Shown here in pieces: positions 1-8,703 of a DNA stretch of 16,905 nucleotides. A program made the translations under genes and the position numbers. The DNA comes from Hirudo medicinalis (lineage: Eukaryota > Annelida > Clitellata > Hirudinida > Hirudinidae). Position 1 is the first letter of the stretch; each line of letters begins with the position of its first letter. The stretch covers positions 70,734-87,638 of the forward strand of contig MPNW01000406.1 of the NCBI GenBank assembly GCA_011800805.1, given 5' to 3'. The notes under the pieces are model-generated. The model was not told the DNA's origin and did no database searches. It was given only the letters and a program-made list of their open reading frames with translations.

Positions 1-44
1 CTCGTCGTGGATGTTAGGTGATGATTGAATGAATAATGAAACAA

Positions 45-124
45 GTGAGTGAGTGAGTGAGTGAGTGAGTGAGTGAGTGAGTGAGTGAGTGAGTGAGTGA
101 GTGAGTGAGTGAGTGAGTGAGTGA
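45..124. repeat. (GTGA)20 tetranucleotide microsatellite
   Basis: About 20 uninterrupted GTGA units. It lies in the intron just before the plus-strand acceptor at 169-170. Every unit junction reads GTGAGT, the consensus 5' splice site in that gene's sense direction. The flanks (GAAT, GAAC units) are degenerate tetranucleotides of the same type. Confidence 0.97.
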
Positions 125-170
125 ATGGGTAGACGAATGACGGAACGAACGAACTTTATTTCCTTTTCAG

Positions 171-262
171 AGCCTTCGAATCAGGATAAGTTGTTGAGCG
201 ATCTCAGGGATATGATGTCGAAATTCAACAAAGGGGTCAAACCGAGACCAGTCAGAGTGTGA
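171..262 (+). CDS. Last coding exon of an unrecognised plus-strand gene (3' end only)
   Basis: A strong acceptor (tttatttccttttcag, ending at 170) is followed by two bases completing a codon and 29 codons to a TGA at 260-262. The peptide starts PSNQDKLLSDLRDMMSKF and ends NKGVKPRPVRV. It is hydrophilic, with an amphipathic helical stretch followed by a basic, proline-containing C-terminus. The other two frames stop early, which supports this reading. The rest of the gene lies left of the window and I do not recognise the family. The gene converges on the robo-like gene. A chance acceptor followed by an open frame cannot be excluded because only 30 codons are visible. Confidence 0.5.
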
Positions 263-470
263 ATTATCAAAAGAAGGTTGTCGAACAATTTCCTTTTTCA
301 TTGAATCATACCATCTTTAATTAATATATAACTATTAATAACTTATTTCTTATTAGTATTTTGATCTCGTTGCAATGAAACTCAAACAAGCAAACACAAA
401 AACAAAAAAAAAACAAACAATAAGATTTTAAACAACAAGAAAAGAGTCGACGTTCTTTTTTTTATTTCAG
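263..470. other. Presumed 3' UTR or intron of the left-edge gene
   Basis: AT-rich DNA with A-runs around 395-420 and no open frame of note. No canonical AATAAA is present here. It ends in the T-rich tract and cag of a second plus-strand acceptor at 455-470. Confidence 0.4.
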
Positions 471-515
471 GAGAAAGAACTTCCTCCAGCATTGATGGAG
501 CTTCAGTCGGTCTTG
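471..515 (+). CDS. Possible alternative 3' exon, first part
   Basis: A strong acceptor (cttttttttatttcag) precedes 45 bases open in two frames. One reads EKELPPALMELQSVL; the frame with two leading bases, matching the phase of exon 171-262, reads ERTSSSIDGASVGL. A weak donor GTCAGT follows at 516. If real, it would be used instead of the exon at 171-262. The frame cannot be decided without the upstream exon. Confidence 0.25.
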
Positions 516-549
516 GTCAGTAATTATTATAATGTCAAAACTGCTATAA

Positions 550-618
550 CTTATTATTATTATTATTATTATTATTATCATTATTGTTGTTGTTGTTGTT
601 TGTGCTGCTGTTGCTGAT
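550..618. repeat. Compound (TTA)n / (TTG)n / (CTG) trinucleotide repeat
   Basis: About nine TTA units are followed by about six TTG units and a short CTG-rich tail. The repeat sits between the two putative alternative 3' exons. Confidence 0.9.
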
Positions 619-728
619 GCTGACATTGTAGACATTGCTGTTTGTATTATTAATGTCACTATGATTGTATGATTGCTTCTTATTCGTATTTCACTTTCAC
701 AAACGCAATCTTTCGTCTCATGCTCAAG

Positions 729-857
729 GCAAGGATGAAAACAAAGGATGTTGAGAATCAGTCAAGCGTAACACCAACAGTCCACATACGTCCAAAGGCA
801 CCTGCGCCCATGACCGCGAAACCCAAGAGGGTGTACAAAACCACTAGTTCCAAATAA
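729..857 (+). CDS. Possible alternative 3' exon, second part
   Basis: A pyrimidine-rich stretch (atctttcgtctcatgctcaag) forms a fair acceptor at 727-728. The following frame is open to a TAA at 855-857 and gives a basic, proline/lysine-rich C-terminus: ARMKTKDVENQSS, then a middle, then APAPMTAKPKRVYKTTSSK. Joined in phase 0 to 471-515 it makes one open reading frame. In phase 1 it would instead stop after GKDENKGC. Low complexity and lack of a recognised family keep confidence low. Confidence 0.25.
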   Translation, partial: ARMKTKDVENQSSVTPTVHIRPKAPAPMTAKPKRVYKTTSSK

Positions 858-1134
858 GTAGTTGAAGTCTTTGGATGTTTTAACCTTGAATTAAGCATGT
901 TGTGATCGTTATTAAATTTGTTCCATGCAGTAGTCCGGCAAGAATGAGGATGAGATTAAACAAGCGTCTTGCTTGTGGATTCGTACATCCGATGAATTTG
1001 GCATGGCACCCCTTCGTCTGTTCGTGTTTTCGTAGACCTCATTTGACCTCATTCACTGAAACTTCAGAGACAATATCATCAAGTACTCCTTACGATCGTG
1101 AGAAAGACGTCTGATCACTCGTTTTGATTAAGCT

Positions 1135-1250
1135 CCTGATGATAGTAATGATGCATGATGATGATTGTGATGTTAGTGACGGCTGATGATGATGAATACG
1201 ATGATGACAATGACTCTGATGGTAGGCATGGTGATGATTGTCAGTGACTA
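1135..1250. repeat. Degenerate ATG/GAT-rich simple repeat
   Basis: Interrupted TGATGATGA-type units with frequent substitutions, an old decayed trinucleotide repeat. Confidence 0.7.
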
Positions 1251-1328
1251 ATGCTGGTCACGTATCCGTCTTGATTTCGTTCTATTTTTTGACAAAAGCC
1301 ATTTCTGAGACATTTTCGTCGAACGTAA

Positions 1329-1334
1329 AATAAA
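1329..1334 (+). promoter_or_regulatory. Candidate poly(A) signal AATAAA for the left-edge gene
   Basis: Exact AATAAA followed by a T/G-containing stretch (tgatttgtaaac). It is the first canonical hexamer downstream of the stop at 262, though 1 kb away. ATTAAA variants at 911-916 and 955-960 are alternatives. Confidence 0.3.
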
Positions 1335-1597
1335 TGATTTGTAAACAAATTATTTTTTAATTGAATTTCAATTATTCTCTATTTTTATTTTAAAGCGTCG
1401 GAAAAATTTAAAAAAAAAAGCTCTGAGAAAGAATTCGTGTGAAGCTCTCATTCTTAGGCATCAATTCAATTGTGTACAGCCACGCATTCATGCATGACCG
1501 AGTTAGTGTGCGCCTCACGATGTAAATGCAGGATTCAAAATTTCACTTCCACCGTTCTTGTGGACGCACAACAAACAATCTACTTGCGATGAAGAAC

Positions 1598-1603
1598 TTT
1601 ATT
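1598..1603 (-). promoter_or_regulatory. Candidate poly(A) signal AATAAA for the robo-like gene
   Basis: On the minus strand this reads GAATAAAG, about 680 bases after the robo stop codon. It is the first canonical hexamer downstream of that stop. It would give a 3' UTR that contains the compound trinucleotide repeat. Confidence 0.4.
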
Positions 1604-1952
1604 CACCAATCAAAATGAAATTAATATGTATGCAAAATATAAAAATAATTCAAAAAATAATCGTCTACAACACAACAAAATAGATGCCACTAATAACAAC
1701 TCATATGCTACCTTGGAGACGCACATCCCAATGTTTCTGTGGATGAAGGACGGATGAGGAAGAGAAGTGGAAAGTGGGGTGATTATTCCGTCAGCAAGAC
1801 ACATGATTTTGAGGAGATCCGACGCGTAAGTAATTTCATAATAGTCATAATTTCTCTCAGCTTGATTGGCAACAAAATAACATGAAAGCCTTCAATTCGA
1901 ATTTCTCGATACTGCAGTTTCGCACAGAAGCGGCACATTAGCATGCCTCTAG

Positions 1953-2147
1953 ACATCATCATAATCGTCATTATCAACAACACCATCACTACTAACATCG
2001 CCATGATCATCATCATCATCACCTTCACCATCACCACCACTACCACCACCATCATCGTCGTCGTCGTCGTCGTCGTCGTCATCATCATCATCATCATCAT
2101 CATCACCATCATCATCATCATTATCATTATTCTTATTATCATCATCA

Positions 2148-2187
<40 letters not shown>

Positions 2188-2190
2188 CAA
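1953..2190. repeat. Compound trinucleotide repeat: (ATC/ACC), (TCG)n, (TCA)n, (TTA)n
   Basis: Blocks follow in order: interrupted ATC/ACC units, about eight TCG units, about eight TCA units, a mixed ATC/ATT part, then about thirteen TTA units. Long runs of a single amino acid in all frames are products of the repeat, not of a gene. It lies in the presumed 3' UTR of robo. Confidence 0.95.
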
Positions 2191-2285
2191 TATTATTCTG
2201 TGAGTATTCCTCGAAAATATTTAGCAATGGAAGAATTGCCTCAGCAGTTTAGAGTGAAACAGAAGAGTGAACGGAAGGTGAGGAC

Positions 2286-2599
2286 TTAAGAGGTGCACAG
2301 GTCGGAAAAGAGATCTCTGCCTCCAGACAGGAAGCGTCTTTCCACTTCGGCCTTGAAGACCTCGCTGTCTTCCATGTCGCTGCTAGTCGGACGCCTGGAA
2401 TGACGAGAAGCTCTGTTGGAAATGGTGTAGAACAACCGACTGCTCTGTGAGTCCTGACCCCTACTGGAGTCGATGGGTTTGAAGTAGTTGGACATCTGCT
2501 GGCAGTTGAGTGACATCTTGCGCATCGCCAACAGTTGACTCATCGTGCTGTCCTCCTCGTAGGTGGGCAGGAAGGATTCAGACAGCTGACTGTTGATGC
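2286..2599 (-). CDS. robo: robo last coding exon: C-terminal cytoplasmic tail
   Basis: The acceptor ...ctcgaaag is weak in pyrimidines, but phase 1 completes the GGC codon begun in the previous exon (VYEG|INSQLSES). 103 residues run to TAA at 2286-2288, ending GGRDLFSDLCTS. Tyrosines occur in PTYEED, NYFKP and LFYTIS. The middle is Ser/Arg-rich (NRASRHSRRPTSSD) and the end is helical and charged (EVFKAEVERRF). No proline-rich Ena/VASP- or SH3-type motif is visible. Confidence 0.8.
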
Positions 2600-5500
2600 C
2601 TTTCGAGTAATATATTTCGAGTATATTGTTTACTTATTTTAAATTACATATTCACAATAAAAGTTATTATTTCATTATATATCGTTATTATTATTGAAAA
2701 ATGTTAAAAAATGGTGGTAATTTAGGCGCCTCTGACGCTATGCAAATGGCGCATTATAAATTAACTATTATTATTATTATTATTAATGTTTGTATATTTC
2801 ATTGAATGTCAGATCGTCGTCGTCATTATCATCATCACCACCATCATCATCACATGTTCTTCTCACCCTCGTAAACCCCTTTGTAGCAGTCTGATTTTGG
2901 GGTCTGATCCTGCATTACTTTTGGTTTGATCATGTAAGTCTGACAAATCAGTTGCTCAGCGTTGTTACCGAGTAGAGTTGGACCGGTGTGTTGTTGAGTG
3001 TAACGGTGGATGGCCTGTGGAAGTGCCGGGGCATTTGCCACCTTCCCGAATTTACCGGTGCCATTGGCAGCAGGGGATGGTTTTGAATCAATTGTTGAAC
3101 CGTGGGTGGACTGAGCGCTGTAGACGGAGGATAGATTTTCATAGGTGCTCTCAAATACCGGTGTGATTGGTTTCTTTGCCTCCTTCTCTGCTGTCGTCGA
3201 TTGGGCAATTGATGCTCCTAAAAATTTTATTTCGAATGAAATGTTTGATATTTTATAGAAATATTCTATAGAAATAGCTCGTCCTGCTCATACTTAACTT
3301 AAGAATGAGTTTAAGAATTTATTTCAGAAAGTGATAGAATTACATTACCGCAAGTAATCAAAAACTTGCCCAATTCACCACTGGTAAAGTAATGAGTTTC
3401 TTTGTCCATTTCTTTCCTCCTCTGCTTCTTCAACATGAGCAGAAGGGAGAGAAAAATGAACGCAGTCAAGACTGCCGCCAAAACGCAGACGAGAATCACC
3501 CACCAGGACGTCTCCCTCGAAGTTCCGTGACTCATCTTCATTTTGGCGGCATTGTCACGAAAACCTGAGAATGAAATCTCTATCACATTTGAATTCCATC
3601 TCAATATCATCTTGCAATTTGCCAACCTTTCGTTAAGCGTGAACTCCACGAACTTTTAACCTTACGTAAATGACCTTTAAACCCATCTAAATAATCTCTA
3701 ATCAAACTTGGGGAACGTTAACCTCACCTAAAACGATCGGCTCACTGACTTGACCCTCTCCTGCGTTGCTGTAGGCAGAGATTTGGATTTGATAGGTGTT
3801 AGCCGTGTTAAGATTGTGGATGTACGCCATTTCTGCCGTCGAATTCAGCCAGACATCCTTGTGCACGTGTGAATCGTTCGCAGAAACATATACCTTGAAC
3901 AATGAAGGTATTACAATTTATTGCCAATTCGTAATACCTTTCTTTAAAAAAGAAAACTAGAAAATGATAATCGCTAATTGGATGAATTACCTTGTATCCG
4001 ACAAGAGGCCCATTCTGATGCGACTTTGGTGGAGGCATCCAAGTCAGTTTGAGGGTGTTGTTTTCCAGGACAGTGGCCTGGATATTGGTTGGAGGTGCCG
4101 ATGGCACTGCAGATCAAAGGTCGGCGACATTGAAACACGAGCAGACGTTTAAGAATGGAAATTTATGCAACTACTCACCGTCTTCCTTGGTTTTCACAAA
4201 AATTTTATTGCTTGCTGGTTTGGCTGTAGAGTTGTGGTATGGCTGAATATAGAACATGTAACGGGTGTTCTCTTCCAGACCGTGGACGTAAAATGAACGC
4301 GCGTGAGGATCGTTGACGGTTTGAGTGGCAAACTGACTGGAATCCAAGCCAGGTCCCTGTTTGCGCTCCATTTTCAGATCGGGCAGAACGCAGTATCTGA
4401 TGTGAAAGCCTTCGATATGGCGGGACAACTGCTGGCTGTTGACAGGCGACTTCACGTCCCAACGGATTCTCACATGCGTCGAACCGACGTCCGAACTCGG
4501 AGGTTGGTGAAGCTTTACCATGACCATGTGGACGGCATGATGCGATGAAGGATGAAAGCGATATGGAGTGGAAGAAATGAAGTTTTGGCTCCCTTCTGTT
4601 TGCTGGAAGTTTGGTTCGGAGTTGCTGCTCCCTGTGATCGACATGTCTGTTTCTAACGTGGTTATTTACGTTTGGAAAACTAATACGTTTGAGCGGAACA
4701 TTCATGGCAACCATTCTGATCCATCATATTAATTCAAATTCGGCGACATTTCATTTATGCATTAAAATGAATTGAGAATTTAATAAACTAAATTTATAAT
4801 GGTTTAAGGATACTATGTGATAACCACTCCTGCGTTCTCTTACGAGTTTCTCACCTTTGGTTTTGACAATGGCCACCTGACTGGGAAAACTGATTCCGTG
4901 AGAATTCTGAGCCCTTACAAGGAACATGTAAGCAGTGCCGGGCAGAAGATTCCTCACCGTGAAAAATGTTTCTTTGACATTTTCAGAGGTCCTCGTCCAG
5001 CCCTGTCATTAGTGGTCGTATCATCATCTCAATGCGGGCGATGATTTCACATTTGCATATTTATATTAGATTTTGAGTTTTTATTTTCAGTAGGAAATAA
5101 TAGGGAATATATAAGCACATATTTGTCTCTCAAAACTCAAAGAAGGACGCATGAAGTGAAATAAAGCGTTCGAGAGATAACACAGCAAAGGTCGGGTAAC
5201 CTCAATTTGCCAATGGATTTTGAAGAATTCTTGCTAATCCTGCATCGCTTAACAATCGTAATGAATTGCAAGGGAATCCAATTTGTCATCCTCCAAGCAG
5301 AGGTCACCAAATACTTGAAAATCAAGACCGGTTGGCCGCATGTCGCCTGACAACGTAAATTAAAAATGGGCGACATCGCAGAACTTCCTGCGACCATCTG
5401 CTGATGTGTTTCTCATGAAACGATGTATTTTTCTTCTCATTTTCAACTCGTCCAGAGAGAATGTTTTCCAAAACACTTTTGGCTCTGAAAGGATGTTTAA

Positions 5501-8500
5501 TGAATGCGCTGTCAGCTCGCTCAATGAGGAAGGCGGCTTCATGAGCAGAGAATTTTTAAGCTTCTTGTTACGAAAGAGAATCATACATTCCCATGTCTTG
5601 CAGGAATGTAATCAAGTCGCCATTCACTCCCTCGAGACACGAAAAATGGAAAAATAAAAGCATTGTAGCAGTACTGAGGTGTCAGAGCCACGCAATATCT
5701 TCATAACAAATCGCTAATTGAAGTCCCGGAACATCGCGTGAAACACGAGAGGAAGAAGTAGCAAGAGACTTGGGGGTTTCGTACACAAATATCTGCCATG
5801 AAAAAAACAATTTCTTATTGATTCCCAAATAATCAGGTTTCATTATTGGATGACCGAAGCTATTTACGTGGACAAGTGCAGAAAATGTTCTTCGGTGCGC
5901 AAGAAATGGATTGAATAATTCTGCTCATCCTCAAAACGTTTTATTGGTCAAAACATTTTTTCAATTAATTTAAAAAATTTTTTTTACAGTTTCGGTCATT
6001 TTTTATTTTGGAATTTCTTGAAATTGAAATTCACAAATTCTTTGTGATCGTGTCTTTTAGTCCAAAAAGTTTTAGTATGAGAAATAGTTTCAACAAACTC
6101 ACACTCATGGTCGATGACTTCAAACGCTAATAAAAATTTTCTAATTTGGAAAGTTTTCAAAATTCCGTTTGTAAGAAACGAGTTTCGAATCTGCACTTTC
6201 CCTGCAGTTCTTTTTTTATTGTTATTTTAGGCCTCCGCAAATGTTGCCGAGATTTTTATTAAATCAAAACAAGTTTTACAATGTGAAAATTTTGTTAAAA
6301 AAAAAACCAAACAAACTTCTCCAGTCTCGTGGCTGAAATACTCCACAGCGAAGGAAGTGACCTGCGAATAACCAGAATCCGGATTCGGTTTCCATGACAA
6401 TCGAATGCTGGAATCTTTTATTTCTGAGGCATGAAGTTTTATCGGTGGACCGGGGTAGGTATGGGATTCTGGAGTCCTTTTGAAAATTATGGAGGTGTCG
6501 GTATGTGGCTCCACCCGCAGTCTGGCACTCCAAGAGGCTTCTCCAGTTTCGCTGGAAGCCTTGCACGTGTACATACCTGCATCTCCCGAGTCCAACGCTG
6601 CAAAAGGTTAACATGGAATCAACGAACTTCCACGAAAGTGATCCTTAGTTGGCCAACCTGTAATCATCAATGTCCCGTCGTCGAGCATTTTGAACTTTGG
6701 TTCAAAGAGCAGGAGCAGTTTGCCGTTCTTGAACCAGGATACTACGGGTGGAGGGTCACCGGTGACGTTGCACAGGAGAATGGCAGTGGTCTTCAGGGGC
6801 AGAATTTGGTCCTGGAAGCCCAGCAGGATGATTGGAGGTAGGCGAGTATTCACGGAAGTGACTTCTGAAATGAACGAATATTTTGCCTTTTAGAGGTCCA
6901 ATTAGTTCTTTCAAACATTTCCTTTTCATTTTCCCTTTCAAGGAGGAAGATAGAAATGAAATGACGAAATGAATGTTTGTCGAATGCTTTGGTCATCATT
7001 ATCATGATTCTAGAGTGACAAAATTAAACTTTGAATATTGGTTGGACAGAAATGTTGATCCAAACATCGGATCTCGCAAATGACAAACAATGGAAACGAA
7101 TGAGGAGCGACAAATTATTTCTGAGGATAAATAAGGAAAGTGATGAAGTTCCAACTCGGATGTTAATCCAGAAGCGACTTGAGAGGTGATTGATGGCTCA
7201 ACTGATCCCTTCCGAGAGAAATTTTGCAAAAAGTCCCGTCTGATTAAAAGCCATCTTGACGCCAAACAGAAGTTTCTCGATGTCGGCAAGATTTGAACTT
7301 TCGTGCAAACAGTGAATCAGTTGGGGAGTTGTCGAAGCACCATCCCACCTCAAACATCTGCTCATCATCGTCTTCGTCGTGTGGGGAAAATTTTAATTCA
7401 AGAAAAAAAAATCTCTCGCGACAAGAACGTTCCCCTGTAACAGGGGGTGAAAGCAAAGAAAGTAAATTATGCGGGCACTTAATCTCAGAACCACGTGCGA
7501 CTCAGCTTCTACATCATAGGACGGAAGCACGTGACCGGCTTAGCAACGACGTTGTCAAGCAAATTAAAACAAACTGACTTTCCGGGAACTCCCTCTTTCA
7601 TGGGTCCGAGTTTGTTTGCCAGGCTCGTGAATGGAAAATCTTTTAAAATCGTTTTCAGAGGACCACCCTGCTATGAAATGACATCTTAATGATGACTAAA
7701 GTCTCTTCTCCTCATCTATTTAGTTCATTTCATTTTATTTTTTAGTCTTCAATTCATCTTCAAACCCGCCCATTGGTTGAAATAAGTAGGATGGTAATAA
7801 ATTTGAATTATCTCGTATCGCGGGAAGCCATCCAAATCCAGGCAGTTGATACCTCATCGAACTGTTGCCTCGAAAAGACTTTGCATTTTTATAGCGCGAT
7901 TCTTGCCAGGAAATTGTAATTCCAGTCTTATTGTCATCACGAACTCATTCGATTTTAGATTGACTGGAGATGGCTTTTGAAACATGTTTTCAGTTGGAGA
8001 GGAGCACCAGCATTCATTCGAAGACATGATTTATTGTTTCCTGCTGACTTCAGAGATTCAAAGTCTCAAGATTCTAAACGGAAAAAATGCGGAAACAGAT
8101 TTCGAGTTGTGACGAGATGATCCGGTTTAGTATTTACCAGATTTAAGTTGATTAATTGAGCTCCACGAAATGTCCCCAAAAAGGTGGATGGCAACTGAAA
8201 AAGATGGATTGATGGAATCACGTTTCAAATGCGTCAATCGGTGAAAAAGAAAAATTAACGTGATCAATCGCTTTTGGCGATTTGAAATTAATTCCACTTC
8301 AAACGAGCGATTTAATTTTTTTGGATTTGAAATTCCTCTCTCTTTCCAATTCAAAGCTGAACCTGAATTTCAGCTGACAAAGAGCAATGGATGAAAGCTA
8401 ATTAAGTCTGCCCCTCTGGCAAGAATCCTCTCGAACATTTTCGACATCGTTTCAAAATAGAAGAGAAGGCAACAGTTAAATTTAAATTGCCTTAAAAATA

Positions 8501-8672
8501 ATTTAATGAAGGCTTAATAATAATTTCGTAATAATAAATAAATATAAATTCCTTGCATTATTATATGTTCTCAACTTTTAAAATTAAATTAATGAGCTAA
8601 ATGTATTGGAAATTGTTGATATCGCTTTGGAATGTCACCACAGAACAACAACAACAAAAACATCAGCAATAT

Positions 8673-8703
<31 letters not shown>

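Larger units (their letters stand above)
858..2285. other. Region between two convergent genes, including presumed 3' UTRs
   Basis: No coding region is supported. It holds degenerate ATG/GAT repeats (about 1135-1250), a plus-strand AATAAA (1329-1334), a minus-strand AATAAA (1598-1603) and a large compound trinucleotide repeat (about 1953-2190). Plus-strand open frames around 902-1114 have plausible acceptors at 1035 and 1069 but no recognisable product. Confidence 0.6.

Noticed and set aside
1783..2227. Long open frames of poly-Ile/Met, poly-Thr/Val and poly-Asn/Asp on both strands
   Set aside because: They are translations of the compound trinucleotide repeat; every frame is open because the unit length is three.
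4049..4548. Plus-strand open frames opposite the FN3 exons
   Set aside because: Shadow frames of the minus-strand robo exons, which match family patterns.
7432..7446. CCCCTG-TAA-CAGGGG hairpin as a terminator or structured RNA
   Set aside because: The stem is only 6 bp and lies within an intron. No further structure or conservation can be claimed.
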